58,307 nucleotides of DNA from Mesorhizobium sp. GTDB taxonomy: Bacteria; Pseudomonadota; Alphaproteobacteria; Rhizobiales; Rhizobiaceae. The notes beneath the pieces are model-generated. The model searched no databases. It was not told the origin of the DNA and saw only the letters and a list, made by a program, of their open reading frames with translations. The stretch covers positions 1 through 58,307 of the forward strand of contig SAQR01000045.1 in the NCBI GenBank assembly GCA_004020365.1, written 5' to 3'. The translations under genes and the position numbers were made by a program. Every line of letters begins with the position of its first letter. Position 1 is the stretch's first letter. Below, one piece after another: positions 47,801-56,908 of the stretch.

Positions 47801-49383
47801 CGAAAAGTTTCGTTTGCGCGGTCGATGTCGGCACCGGGAGCGCCCGTGCGGGCATTCTCGACACCGGAGGCACCTTGCTCGGCCGCGCCGAGCATCCGAT
47901 CGTCATGAATCGGCCGAAGGCCGATCACGCCGAGCACGATTCGCAGGACATCTGGTCGGCGGTCTGCATTGCGGTGCGCACCGCCCGTGAAAAGGCCGGC
48001 GTGGCAGCGCAGGATATCGTCGGCATTTCCTTCGACGCCACCTGCTCGCTGGTGGTGCGGGGCAAGGATGGTGGCCAGCTCAGCGTCTCGGTGTCAGGTG
48101 AAGGGTGCTGGGACACCATCGTCTGGCTCGATCACCGCGCCATTGCCGAGGCCGATGAATGCACCGAAAGCGGCCATGCCGTGCTCGACTATATCGGCGG
48201 CGTCATGTCGCCGGAAATGGAGACGCCGAAGCTGATGTGGCTGAAGCGCAACCTGCCCAGGACATGGAACGAAGCCGGCTATCTATTCGACCTCACCGAC
48301 TTTCTCAGTTGGAAGGCAACCGGTTCGCTTGCTCGCTCGCAATGCACGCTGACCGCCAAATGGACCTATCTGGCGCATGAAGAGACCGGCTGGCGGCACG
48401 ACTTCTTCGGGGCGGTCGGGCTCGGCGACCTTTTCGAGCATGGCAATCTGCCTGACAAGGCCAGCCCGGTGGGCGCCGATATCGGCCGGCTGAGCGCCCA
48501 GGCCGCGGCTGAGCTCGGCCTGACCGAACAATGTCGGGTCGGCGCCGGCGTCATCGACGCCTATGCCGGCGCACTCGGCGTGCTCGGCGGTTTCGCCGGC
48601 GATGAAACAAATATCGGCCGGCATCTGGCGCTGATCGCCGGCACTTCGAGCTGCGTCATGGCGATGTCGCCCGACCCGCAGCCCTTTGCCGGTGTCTGGG
48701 GCCCGTATTATGGCGCGGCCCTTCCCCGGCTTTGGCTGTCGGAAGGCGGCCAATCGGCCACCGGCGCGCTGCTCGATCATATCATCCGCTGGCACGGCGC
48801 CGGCGGCGAGCCGGACGCCGCCATGCACGCCAGGATTGCCCGGCGCGTTGTCGAGATGCGCGCCACAGAGGGCGAAAATCTGGCCGGAAGGCTGCATGTG
48901 CTGCCGGATTTCCACGGCAACCGTTCGCCACTCGCCGACCCGCATGCCGTCGGCGTCATCAGCGGGCTGACGCTGGATTCCTCATTCGACAGTCTGTGCA
49001 AGCTCTATTGGCGCACCGCCGTCAGCATCGCGCTGGGCGTGCGCCATGTGCTGGAAGCGCTGAACGAGAACGGCTATCTGATCGACACGCTGCATGTCAC
49101 CGGCGGTCACACCAAAAACGCGCTGCTGATGGAGCTTTATGCCGACGCCACCGGCTGCACGGTGGTCGAGCCGCTGGCCGACGAGGCGGTGCTGCTCGGC
49201 ACCGGCATGATCGCCGCCACCGCCGCCGGGCTTTTTCCCGATTTGAACGCCGCCTGCGTCGCCATGCAGCAAGGCGGCAAGACGCGAGCGCCCAATTCGG
49301 CGGCCGCCGGCCGGTTCGACCGCGACTACCGGGTGTTTTTGGAAATGCACCGGCAGCGGCATGCGCTGGATGCGATCAGATAG
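47797..49383 (+). CDS. FGGY-family carbohydrate kinase (D-ribulokinase-like)
   Basis: Sugar kinase of 528 aa: the N-terminal phosphate motif is AVDVGTGSARAGI (8-20), FSFDATCSLV-like region GISFDATCSLVV, then IAGTSSCVMAMSP, and the C-terminal VTGGHTKNALLMELYADATG. The length and motifs fit the FGGY/D-ribulokinase subgroup. It phosphorylates the ketose made by the dehydrogenases (ribulose, xylulose or fructose); which one cannot be told. Start TTG 47797 overlaps the HAD gene. Confidence 0.9.
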   Translation: MTKSFVCAVDVGTGSARAGILDTGGTLLGRAEHPIVMNRPKADHAEHDSQDIWSAVCIAVRTAREKAGVAAQDIVGISFDATCSLVVRGKDGGQLSVSVSGEGCWDTIVWLDHRAIAEADECTESGHAVLDYIGGVMSPEMETPKLMWLKRNLPRTWNEAGYLFDLTDFLSWKATGSLARSQCTLTAKWTYLAHEETGWRHDFFGAVGLGDLFEHGNLPDKASPVGADIGRLSAQAAAELGLTEQCRVGAGVIDAYAGALGVLGGFAGDETNIGRHLALIAGTSSCVMAMSPDPQPFAGVWGPYYGAALPRLWLSEGGQSATGALLDHIIRWHGAGGEPDAAMHARIARRVVEMRATEGENLAGRLHVLPDFHGNRSPLADPHAVGVISGLTLDSSFDSLCKLYWRTAVSIALGVRHVLEALNENGYLIDTLHVTGGHTKNALLMELYADATGCTVVEPLADEAVLLGTGMIAATAAGLFPDLNAACVAMQQGGKTRAPNSAAAGRFDRDYRVFLEMHRQRHALDAIR

Positions 49384-49410
49384 GTGCGGCGCGAACAACC
49401 CTGCAGTGCG

Positions 49411-49992
49411 TCAGCTACTCTGATTCCACCGCCGGATAATCGGTTCGCCAAGATCGTGGTCGTAGCCGAGTACGCTTATGCTGGCGGTATCCAGCACGAA
49501 CAGAGCGCCGTCTTGCGGCGGCAGGCCGAGCCAGCGCGCCGCCAGCACCCGCAGGAAATGCGAGCTTGAAAACACCAGGACATTGCCGTTGACGGCGCGC
49601 AATTCATTGACGATCCGATCCGCCCTCGCGCCGACGTCGTCTGCCGCCTCGCCGTCAGGGCAGCCATCGCGAAACAGCCGCCAGCCGGGGCGTTCGATTC
49701 GGATCTGCTTTGTGGTCAGGCCCTCGTAAGCGCCGTAATCCCATTCCGCCAGGTCGGCCTTCTTCACGCCGGCCGAACCGAAGCCGGCCAGCGTACAGGT
49801 CTTGAAGGCCCGCTGCGACGGGCTCGACCAGACAGCCTGGAACGGAAGCCCCTGCAGCCGCTCAGAGACCCGTCCGGCGGCCGCCTCGCCGGCCGGCGTC
49901 AGCGGTATGTCGGTCCGCCCGGTATGCTTTCCCGACGCGCTCCATTCCGTCTCGCCATGCCGAACCAGGTAGATTTCGGGAAACGCGCTCAT
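49411..49992 (-). CDS. Histidine phosphatase family protein (phosphoglycerate mutase-like)
   Basis: Protein of 193 aa: LVRHGETEWS with the catalytic His, TDIPLTPAGEAAAGR, EWDYGAYEG (acid) and VLVFSSSHFLRVLAARWL with the second His. Start 49992 has GAAAGG 7 nt upstream. Opposite in direction to the polyol operon. A small phosphomonoesterase of unknown substrate. Confidence 0.9.
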   Translation of the reverse strand: MSAFPEIYLVRHGETEWSASGKHTGRTDIPLTPAGEAAAGRVSERLQGLPFQAVWSSPSQRAFKTCTLAGFGSAGVKKADLAEWDYGAYEGLTTKQIRIERPGWRLFRDGCPDGEAADDVGARADRIVNELRAVNGNVLVFSSSHFLRVLAARWLGLPPQDGALFVLDTASISVLGYDHDLGEPIIRRWNQSS

Positions 49993-49998
49993 CCGCAT

Positions 49999-50236
49999 GC
50001 CTTTCGATGGAATCCGATGTGATGACCGCTCTTCAGATCGGCCTACGACGCAATCATAGCGGCTTCTAGGCTCTCTGGCTCAACTCTTCCCCTGAGCCAG
50101 CCCCTTGCCATAGCTGCCCGTTTCGTGGACAAGCCGTGCTGTTAATGCGGAATCCGGGCCGATCACGGCCATTTTCCGCGCTGAGACGCGGCTTCCGGCA
50201 CTTTTTGCCGACGCGCCGCAATCGGATAGGCGAAAA
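49999..50236. other. Intergenic stretch between histidine phosphatase and MATE genes
   Basis: About 240 nt between divergent genes. No gene, clear palindrome or strong promoter recognised. Confidence 0.4.
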
Positions 50237-51640
50237 ATGTCTGCGATCGAAGCCGGCGCGCGCGCGCCGGAAAATCTTTGGCGTCAGGAAATCAGGGCGA
50301 CGCTGGCGCTCGCCTGGCCGATGGTGCTCACCAATCTCGGCCAGACGGCGATGACCGCCACCGATGTCATGATGATGGGGCGGCTGGGTCCGGACACGCT
50401 GGCCAGCGGCGCGCTCGGCGCCAACCTCTATTTCATGCCGCTGATCTTCGGGCTAGGCCTGATGCTGGCGACCTCGCCGATGATCGCCACGGAACTCGGC
50501 CGTCGTCGTCACTCCGTGCGCGATCTGCGCCGCACCGTGCGGCAGGGCCTGTGGCTGGCGATCCTCATCTCAATCCCGATCTGGATATTTCTCTGGTACG
50601 GCGAGGCCGTGTTGCTGGCCATGGGCCAGGAACCGGCGCTGGCACACCAGGCCGGCATCTACTTGCGCTGGCTCGAATGGGCGGTGCTGCCCTTCTATGG
50701 CTATATCGTCCTGCGATCGTTCATCTCGGCGCTGGAGCGGCCGGGTTGGGCGTTGGTCATCGTCTTCGTTGCCGTTGCCTGCAATGTCTTCTTCAACTGG
50801 GTGTTCATGTTCGGCAATCTCGGCGCCCCTTCAATGGGCATCGCCGGCTCCGGCCTCGCCACCACGCTGTCCAGCATGCTGATGTTCGCCGGCATGGCGG
50901 CTGTGGTGATGCTTGAGCCAAAATTTCGCCGCTACCAGCTGTTCGGACGCTTCTGGCGGGCCGACTGGCCGCGCTTCAAGGGCCTGCTGCGGCTCGGCCT
51001 GCCGATCGCCGGCCTACTCGCTTTCGAGGTGACGATCTTCAACGCGGCGGCCCTTCTCATGGGCCTGATCGACGCCGCCTCGCTCGCGGCTCATGCCATC
51101 GCCATCCAGATCGCCTCGATCAGCTTCATGGTGCCGCTCGGCCTCAACCAGGCGGCGACGGTGCGCGTCGGGCTCGCCCATGGCGCCGGCAATCCGGAAG
51201 GTGTTTCCCGCGCCGGCTGGACCGCTTTTGTCATCGGCGTCTCGTTCATGGCGCTGATGGGGCTGGTGATGATCCTGTGGCCGCAGTTGCTGATCAGCGC
51301 CTTCATCGATCTTGGTGACCCGGCCAATGCCACAGTGATCGGGCTTGCCGTGTCGTTCCTGGCCTTTGCCGCGCTGTTCCAGATTTTTGACGGCGCACAG
51401 GCCGTGGCCGCCGGCATGCTGCGCGGCCTGCACGACACCCAGGTGCCGATGATCTATGCCGCGATCGGCTATTGGGGCATCGGCCTGCCGCTCGGCGTGC
51501 TGCTTGCCTTCCATTCCGGGCTCGACGGCGTCGGCATCTGGATCGGCCTGTCAATGGGGCTCGCGGTGGTGGCGGTGCTGCTCCTGGCGCGTTGGCTGCG
51601 GCGCGACAGGATCGCGCCGCCGCTCTCTTTTGGGCATTGA
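50237..51640 (+). CDS. MATE-family multidrug exporter (NorM-like)
   Basis: Membrane protein of 467 aa with 12 predicted spans in two halves. [30 protein letters not shown] (about 22-51) is the MATE opening, and [28 protein letters not shown] is the start of the second half. It exports cationic drugs with Na+ or H+. It stands alone; no regulator is adjacent. Confidence 0.92.
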   Translation: MSAIEAGARAPENLWRQEIRATLALAWPMVLTNLGQTAMTATDVMMMGRLGPDTLASGALGANLYFMPLIFGLGLMLATSPMIATELGRRRHSVRDLRRTVRQGLWLAILISIPIWIFLWYGEAVLLAMGQEPALAHQAGIYLRWLEWAVLPFYGYIVLRSFISALERPGWALVIVFVAVACNVFFNWVFMFGNLGAPSMGIAGSGLATTLSSMLMFAGMAAVVMLEPKFRRYQLFGRFWRADWPRFKGLLRLGLPIAGLLAFEVTIFNAAALLMGLIDAASLAAHAIAIQIASISFMVPLGLNQAATVRVGLAHGAGNPEGVSRAGWTAFVIGVSFMALMGLVMILWPQLLISAFIDLGDPANATVIGLAVSFLAFAALFQIFDGAQAVAAGMLRGLHDTQVPMIYAAIGYWGIGLPLGVLLAFHSGLDGVGIWIGLSMGLAVVAVLLLARWLRRDRIAPPLSFGH

Positions 51641-51680
51641 CGAAAGCGGCTTCGTCACGAGGAGGGCGGCGTCGTGACGT

Positions 51681-52046
51681 CTATGGATATTTCGTCTGAT
51701 TTGCACGCGCGGCCTGCGGGCTCAAGTCGCCTTGCAACTGCTTGGGCAGTGGAAGGCTTGAGCACCGCAAGTGCACCGCGCGGGCGAACAATTTTCGTTG
51801 CTTCTGCTGGTGCTCCTTGATGGCTGCTGCGAGCCCCAATCCGTACGGGCCAAGAAACACGCCGGTCCCCCAGCCCGGCTGCTTTTTTTCGCGAGCGTCG
51901 TAGTCCGAAGCCTCGATGCGGGCTTGCTGGCATTCCGGCGATGCCCATTTCCGGTCCTGCTTCGAAAGCGACGCTCCATACTCGACCGGAGAGGTCGCGC
52001 ACCCAGCCACTGTCGCGGCCAACGCGACGAACATTGCAATTCTCAT
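51681..52046 (-). CDS. Small hypothetical lipoprotein
   Basis: Protein of 121 aa: a lipoprotein signal peptide MRIAMFVALAATVAGCATSP (lipobox VAGC, Cys16), then YGASLSKQDRKWASPECQQAR, a glycine-rich hydrophobic patch (GWGTGVFLGPYGLGLAAAI) and a basic C-terminus. I choose ATG 52046 (AAGGG about 7 nt upstream); an open frame extends upstream to 52142 but without signal-peptide sense. Function unknown. Confidence 0.75.
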   Translation of the reverse strand: MRIAMFVALAATVAGCATSPVEYGASLSKQDRKWASPECQQARIEASDYDAREKKQPGWGTGVFLGPYGLGLAAAIKEHQQKQRKLFARAVHLRCSSLPLPKQLQGDLSPQAARANQTKYP

Positions 52047-52157
52047 CCCCAAGCCCTTGATAAAGCATTGTGAGAGTACACAGAACTCTTCTTCCAACAA
52101 GGAGATAGCTCCGAAGAAGTGAAGAAGGCGTTCGAACGCCAAGCGCAGAGGGGCTTA

Positions 52158-52799
52158 CTAAGTAGCCCGTCGTTCAAGCGAGCGTGCGTATTGCGTCAGC
52201 GGGAAGCACATGATGAAGAAGATCAAGGCGACCAGCCCATAGACGGTGAACGGCTCGAAGGTCGCGTTGTTGATGGCGTTGGATGTCCTGACCAGTTCCT
52301 CGAAACCGATGATCGAGGTCAGCGCGGTCGACTTGATCAGCTGCACCAGGAAACCGACGGTCGGGGCGCGGGTGATCGAAAACGCCTGCGGCAGGATGAT
52401 CAGCCTCAGCTCCTGCAGGTAGTGGAGGCCGAGGCTGGCGCCGGCGTCCCACTGGCCGCGCGGCAGTGCATCGACGCCGCCGCGCCAGATCTCGGCGAGA
52501 TAGGCGCTGGCGAAGAAGGTCAGGCCAAGCGCTGCAGCGGTCCACGGCTCGATGCGCAAGCCCAGCATCGGCAGGCCGAAGAACATCAGGAAGAGCTGCA
52601 TGAGCAGCGGCGTTCCCTGGAAAAGCGCAATGTAGCCCGAGGCCAGGCGCCGCGCCCATTTATTCTTGGCGATCCGGAAGAACAGCACGAGCATCCCGAC
52701 CACGCCGCCGCCGCCGAAAGCCGCGAGCGACAGAAGCACCGTCCAGCGCGCGGCGAGCAGAAGGTTGCGGACAATATCCCAGAAGGTGAATTCGATCAT
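52158..52799 (-). CDS. Polar amino-acid ABC transporter permease
   Basis: Permease of 213 aa of the HisM/GlnP family: FQGTPLLMQLFLMFFGLPMLG is the hallmark, and LGLHYLQELRLIILPQAF matches the EAA-like loop. ATG 52799 overlaps the stop of the upstream permease (52796-52798) in ATGA. It may pair with that one as a heterodimer. No ATPase gene is next to it. Confidence 0.92.
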   Translation of the reverse strand: MIEFTFWDIVRNLLLAARWTVLLSLAAFGGGGVVGMLVLFFRIAKNKWARRLASGYIALFQGTPLLMQLFLMFFGLPMLGLRIEPWTAAALGLTFFASAYLAEIWRGGVDALPRGQWDAGASLGLHYLQELRLIILPQAFSITRAPTVGFLVQLIKSTALTSIIGFEELVRTSNAINNATFEPFTVYGLVALIFFIMCFPLTQYARSLERRAT

Positions 52800-53464
52800 G
52801 AGACGCCGGCCCCCAGAGCGCGGCGGCCGCCGCTGACCAGCAGCCGACGCAGCCCCATCGACAGGATGAGATAGACGATGGTCACCACGAAATAGGTTTC
52901 GAAAGCGCGGAAGGTGCGCGCCTGCAGCATGTCGGCCTCGTAGGTCAGCTCGCGCACCGCGATCTGCGACACCACGGCCGACTCCAGCATCATGATGATG
53001 ATCTGGCTGGTCAGCGCCGGAAAGATCACCTTGAGCGCTTGCGGCAGGACGATCTTGACGAACACCTGGCGTGGCCGGAGCCCAAGCGCCAGTGCTGCTT
53101 CCGTCTGCCCGCGCGACACCGCGTCGAGCCCGGCGCCGACAATCTCGATCGTGTAGGCCGCCATGTTGAGCGTCATTGCCAGCATGGCGGCCAGCAGCGG
53201 ATCGAGCCTCACGCCGATGCTGGGCAGCCCGAAGAAGATGAAGAACAGCTGCACCAGGAATGGTGTGTTGCGCATCACCTCGACATAGATGCCGATCGCC
53301 CGCTTGAGCAGCAGGGGGCCGTTTCGCCGCCCTGCCGCGCCGACGATACTGAGCAACGTCCCCGCCAGCGTGGTCACGGCGATCAACAGGACCGTCGTGG
53401 CCGCCCCGCGCGCGATCGCGCCTGTCGCATCGGCAAGCCAGCCGAAGTCGAGGCTGTAGCCCAT
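52796..53464 (-). CDS. Polar amino-acid ABC transporter permease
   Basis: Permease of 222 aa: VEVMRNTPFLVQLFFIFFGLPSIG is the family motif, and ALALGLRPRQVFVKIVLPQALK the EAA-like loop. It lies 21 nt after the binding-protein gene. With the next permease and binding protein it forms an importer for an amino acid or guanidino compound. Confidence 0.92.
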   Translation of the reverse strand: MGYSLDFGWLADATGAIARGAATTVLLIAVTTLAGTLLSIVGAAGRRNGPLLLKRAIGIYVEVMRNTPFLVQLFFIFFGLPSIGVRLDPLLAAMLAMTLNMAAYTIEIVGAGLDAVSRGQTEAALALGLRPRQVFVKIVLPQALKVIFPALTSQIIIMMLESAVVSQIAVRELTYEADMLQARTFRAFETYFVVTIVYLILSMGLRRLLVSGGRRALGAGVS

Positions 53465-53485
53465 GATAGGTCCTTACCCCTGAGA

Positions 53486-54289
53486 TCAATCCTTGAGATT
53501 GTCGGGATTGAGCGGTGTTTTGAGCCAGGCTTTCGAGCTTTCGTCCAGCTTGCCGTCGGCCAGCATCTTGGCGACCGCGTCGTTGACCGCCTGCTTCAGG
53601 CGATCCTCGTTCTTGTTGAGGCCGATATGCGAGGGTGAGGTGAGAAGCTGGAACTTCTGTTCCGGCTTCAAGGCCTCCTGGCGGGCGAGCACCTGGGCGC
53701 CGACATCGTTGCCGACGACCATTAGCTGGGTCTGACCCGAGATGAAGGCCTGGATGACGGAATTGTAGTTGTCGAAACGGCGGATGTCGGCCGAGGCGGG
53801 TGCTGCCTCGGTCAGCGAGGTATCTTCCAGCGTGCCGCGGTTGACGGCGATCGACTTGTCGGCGAGGTCGCCCTTGCCTACGACCTTGAGTTCGGCCGGG
53901 CCGATCACGGCGATATAGTAGGGTGCGTAGGCGGCGGCGAAATCGATCACCTGCTCACGCTCCTTGGAGTAGCCGACGCTCATCAGGACGTCGACGCGCT
54001 TGTCGGTAAGATACGGGATACGGTTCTGGCCGGTCACGCTGACCAAATTGAGCTTGACCTTGAGCTGGTCGGCGATGAACTGCGCCACGTCGATGTCATA
54101 GCCCTTGATGCTCATGTCGGCGCTGGCCGAGGAAAACGGCGGGAAGTCGGAGAAAATGCCAATATTGATGGCGCCGGCCTTGGTGATGTCGTCGACCGCG
54201 TCGGCATTGGCGGCCTGGGTGGCAAGACCAACCCCGGCGAGCATCAGCACGGCGGCGATAGATGATTTGAGCTTCATATGAAGTGTCAT
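53486..54289 (-). CDS. Polar amino-acid ABC transporter substrate-binding protein
   Basis: Periplasmic protein of 267 aa (family 3): signal peptide up to LATQAANA, then GAINIGIFSDFPPFSS, the residues of ligand entry, MSIKGYDIDVAQFIADQLKV, and YAPYYIAVIG. Start 54289 has AGGGA 6 nt upstream; MKLKSS at 54277 is an alternative. It is located after the agmatinase-family gene and before two permeases. The ligand may be arginine, agmatine or a similar guanidino compound (inference). Confidence 0.9.
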   Translation of the reverse strand: MTLHMKLKSSIAAVLMLAGVGLATQAANADAVDDITKAGAINIGIFSDFPPFSSASADMSIKGYDIDVAQFIADQLKVKLNLVSVTGQNRIPYLTDKRVDVLMSVGYSKEREQVIDFAAAYAPYYIAVIGPAELKVVGKGDLADKSIAVNRGTLEDTSLTEAAPASADIRRFDNYNSVIQAFISGQTQLMVVGNDVGAQVLARQEALKPEQKFQLLTSPSHIGLNKNEDRLKQAVNDAVAKMLADGKLDESSKAWLKTPLNPDNLKD

Positions 54290-54373
54290 TGTCGTTCCCT
54301 GCTGGAAGCTTGTTTGTTTTAAATGCGGCCGCCGGCTCCAGTGCGGCGGTCGCCTTGGAAGTTCATGTTGGAC

Positions 54374-54415
54374 CATGATCTGTTCCGAAAAACCGGTTTC
54401 AGTTTTCGGGATGAT
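54374..54415. repeat. Small palindromic repeat, copy 1
   Basis: CATGATCTGTTCCGAAAA...TTTTCGGGATGATGG: a hairpin of the family 'ATGATC-N2-TCCGAAAACCGG ... TTTCGGGAT(C/G)AT' common in Mesorhizobium. A second copy is at 55655-55703. It lies between the agmatinase-family gene and the binding-protein gene. Confidence 0.75.
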
Positions 54416-54426
54416 GGTTTGGTGCG

Positions 54427-55488
54427 TCAGGCTCGCTTGCCTGAGAGCGTCGGGCTGAACACCATCAGGCTGAGGATTTCGAACAGCACCTGCGCGCCGG
54501 CATGGGCGGTGTTGGTGGTCGCGTCATACTGCGGCGCCACCTCGACGACGTCGCCGCCGACGATGTTGAGGCCCTTCAGGCCGCGCAAGAGTTCAAGCAC
54601 TTCCCGCGTCGTCAGTCCGCCGACTTCCGGCGTGCCGGTGCCGGGCGCGAATGCCGGGTCGATGCTGTCGATGTCGAAGGACACATAGGTCGGGCCATCG
54701 CCGACTATTCTGCGCGCCTTCGCGACGATGGCTGGTATGCCGAGGCCGGTCACCTCTTCGGCATGCACGACGGTCATGCCGGATTCGTAGGTGAACTCCC
54801 ACAGATACTCGGCCGAGCCGCGGATGCCGATCTGGATGGTACGCGACGGATCGAGCACCCCGTCGAGCACCGCGTTGCGGAACGGCCCGCCATGGTGGAA
54901 CTTGGTCATGTCGAACAGGCCGCTGGTGTCGCAGTGGGCGTCGATATGGATCATGCCGACCGGCGCTTTTTTGCCGACAGCCTTCAGGATCGGATGGCTG
55001 ATCGAATGATCGCCGCCGACCGAAAGCGGAATGGCGCCGGCGTCGACGATCTGGTTGGTGCGGCGCTCGATGTCGTCATGGCTGGTTTCCAGCCGGTAGC
55101 GGCTCTGGAACGGCACGTCGCCGATGTCGGCCACCTTCAGCTCATGCGTTGGCGCGCATTCCAGCACGTGGTTGTAGGGGCCGATGCGTTCGATGGCGCG
55201 CAGTGCCCTTGGCCCGAAGCGGGCGCCCGGCCGGTTGGTCACGCCAAGGTCCATCGGCACGCCGATCATCGCCACCTGCAGATCGCCGAAATCAGGATTG
55301 TCGGCGGCTATTTCCCGGTAAGGCGCGTTGAGGAAGGTCGGGATGCCGGAATAGGGCGCCAGCCGCGTGCCGCTCTTGGAAAAGATCTTGTCGGCGACCT
55401 TTCGGAATTTCGGGTCGAACATCTCGCCGCCATGGCTTTCGCCATATTTGCGGCGCAACGCTTCGAGCTTGCCGCTGTTATAACCCAT
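54427..55488 (-). CDS. speB: Agmatinase-family ureohydrolase
   Basis: Ureohydrolase of 353 aa. The binuclear manganese ligands are intact: GGDHS (His161), DAHCD (Asp183, His185, Asp187) and SFDIDSIDP (Asp272, Asp274). The N-terminal 60-residue extension is like that of guanidinobutyrase/guanidinopropionase proteins in Pseudomonas, so the guanidino substrate is uncertain. Hydrolysis gives urea, which the urease cluster in the window could use. Start 55488 has GGAGG 6 nt upstream. It leads an operon with an amino-acid importer and is divergent from a LysR gene. Confidence 0.92.
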   Translation of the reverse strand: MGYNSGKLEALRRKYGESHGGEMFDPKFRKVADKIFSKSGTRLAPYSGIPTFLNAPYREIAADNPDFGDLQVAMIGVPMDLGVTNRPGARFGPRALRAIERIGPYNHVLECAPTHELKVADIGDVPFQSRYRLETSHDDIERRTNQIVDAGAIPLSVGGDHSISHPILKAVGKKAPVGMIHIDAHCDTSGLFDMTKFHHGGPFRNAVLDGVLDPSRTIQIGIRGSAEYLWEFTYESGMTVVHAEEVTGLGIPAIVAKARRIVGDGPTYVSFDIDSIDPAFAPGTGTPEVGGLTTREVLELLRGLKGLNIVGGDVVEVAPQYDATTNTAHAGAQVLFEILSLMVFSPTLSGKRA

Positions 55489-55602
55489 CTCGGTCCTCCA
55501 TGGCTGGTGCAGTGCGGCCATCAATGACGGTCGCGCCGGCTGCCTGCGGATTTCACGTCTTGATGCTGTACGAGCCAAAGTGTCTTGCAGCAGCATTGAA
55601 AA

Positions 55603-55645
55603 ATCAATTGATATTGTTAGGGTGTTTGCTGTGAGAAAATCTCAC
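55603..55645. promoter_or_regulatory. LysR-type binding site region
   Basis: GTGAGA-AAA-TCTCAC (55631-55645) is a perfect 6-bp inverted repeat with an embedded T-N11-A LysR motif (55632-55644). ATCAATTGAT (55603-55612) is a second short palindrome. Both lie between the divergent ureohydrolase and LysR genes, in an AT-rich promoter region. Confidence 0.72.
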
Positions 55646-55654
55646 ATTAATGTC

Positions 55655-55703
55655 GAGCATGATCTTATCCGAAAACCGGGTCCCACTTCCGGGGATCGTG
55701 CTC
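55655..55703. repeat. Small palindromic repeat, copy 2
   Basis: GAGCATGATC...GATCGTGCTC with the inner CCGAAAACCGG. Same family as 54374-54415. It separates the LysR box from the LysR start. Confidence 0.75.
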
Positions 55704-55716
55704 TTTTGAGGCTCCG

Positions 55717-56691
55717 ATGGCCAAGCGTCTGCCTCCCCTGAATCCATTGCGGGCCTTCGAGGCGACGGCGCGCCATGCCTCGCTGACCAAGGCTGCGGCT
55801 GAGCTCAACGTCACCCACGGCGCCGTCAGCCATCAGATCAAGGCGCTCGAACAGTCGCTGGGCGTCAAGCTGTTCGAGCGCGCCGGTCAGCGGGTGAAGC
55901 TGACGCCGCACGGCGCCGAATTGCTGCCGGCGGTGTCCACCGCCTTCGACGGCATTGCCGCCGCCACGCAGCGTATGACGAGGCCGGCGAGCACCGGCGC
56001 CCTCTCGGTCTCCTGCGTGCCGGCACTGCTGCTGCTGTGGATGATCCCGCGGCTCGGCAGCTTCACCTCGCAGTACCCCGATATCAGGCTGACGCTGATC
56101 CCGTCCAATGATGCCAGGGACGTCCGCGCACCGCATATCGATATCTGCGTGCATTATGGCGACGGCAGCTGGACCGATTGCTGGATCCGCAAATGGTCGG
56201 GTCTCGAACTGTTCCCGGTGGTCAGCCCGACGTTGATCAACAACCGTCCGATCCGCACCGTGCGCGATCTCGCCGACCACGTCTTCCTGCATGGCGACGA
56301 CGGCCGTGAATGGCACACCTGGCTGGCCGCCGCCGATGCGCTGGATCTGGAGCGCGGCCGCCGCCATCATCTCGGCGACGCGCGCATGGCGAGCGAGGCG
56401 GCGGTCCACGGCCATGGCGTGGCGCTGGGCGATACGGTGACCGCAAGCGGACTGCTTGCCAGGGGATTGCTGGTCGCGCCGTTCAGCCTGTCGGTGCCGG
56501 CGGTCGACGATTTCTACGTCGTCTGCCGCAACGAGATGAGGTCGGCTCCGATCGTGCAGCTGTTCATCGACTGGCTGTTTGCCGAGAAAGAACAGGCCGA
56601 CGGCCGCGCCGATGCGCCAGTGGCGGGCCGCATCGGCATCCGCAGGAAGCGCCCGGCGCTGAGAGTGATCGGTGCCAAGACCGCGTCCTGA
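55717..56691 (+). CDS. LysR-family transcriptional regulator (GcvA-like)
   Basis: Protein of 324 aa: PPLNPLRAFEATARHASLTKAAAELNVTHGAVSHQIKALEQSLGVKLFERAG (about 6-57) is the LysR HTH of the GcvA group. The effector domain starts near residue 93. Long basic C-terminal tail (GRIGIRRKRPALRVIGAKTAS). Divergent from the ureohydrolase gene, so it is likely its activator, with a T-N11-A box in between. Confidence 0.93.
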   Translation: MAKRLPPLNPLRAFEATARHASLTKAAAELNVTHGAVSHQIKALEQSLGVKLFERAGQRVKLTPHGAELLPAVSTAFDGIAAATQRMTRPASTGALSVSCVPALLLLWMIPRLGSFTSQYPDIRLTLIPSNDARDVRAPHIDICVHYGDGSWTDCWIRKWSGLELFPVVSPTLINNRPIRTVRDLADHVFLHGDDGREWHTWLAAADALDLERGRRHHLGDARMASEAAVHGHGVALGDTVTASGLLARGLLVAPFSLSVPAVDDFYVVCRNEMRSAPIVQLFIDWLFAEKEQADGRADAPVAGRIGIRRKRPALRVIGAKTAS

Positions 56692-56796
56692 GGCTGCAGC
56701 AGCCGAAGCAGCGCGCTTGCCGCAGGTTTTCTTTTTGTCGGGCCAGCCCGCAAAGCGGGAGGCGCTTTCAAAAAATCGATGCTAAGAGGCATTTGG

Positions 56797-56873
56797 AGCA
56801 ATTCAGAAAAAGTGCGCAGCGGTTTTCACGGGAAAAGCGCATAGCGCTTTCCCCAGGGAGTTGCGCTAGATAA
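56797..56873. repeat. Composite palindromic repeat before pncB
   Basis: GAGCAATTCAGAAAAAGTGC, GCGGTTTTC, then the hairpin GGGAAAAGCGC-ATA-GCGCTTTCCC (56830-56853) and GGAGTTGCGC. It resembles a short element common between genes in Mesorhizobium and Bradyrhizobium. The rest of 56692-56908 has no gene. Confidence 0.65.
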
Positions 56874-56908
56874 ACAGCTAGGGCGAGCAGCGAAGGCGGC
56901 ATCGAGAC

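Noticed and set aside
52127-52140. GGCGTTCGAACGCC palindrome as operator
   Set aside because: It is perfect but short, at the 3' side of the permease gene and upstream of a lipoprotein; nothing ties it to a regulator.
52158-53489. One 443-codon reverse frame as a fused permease
   Set aside because: The first half is the out-of-frame shadow of the upstream permease. Two separate permeases with ATGA overlap explain the sequence.
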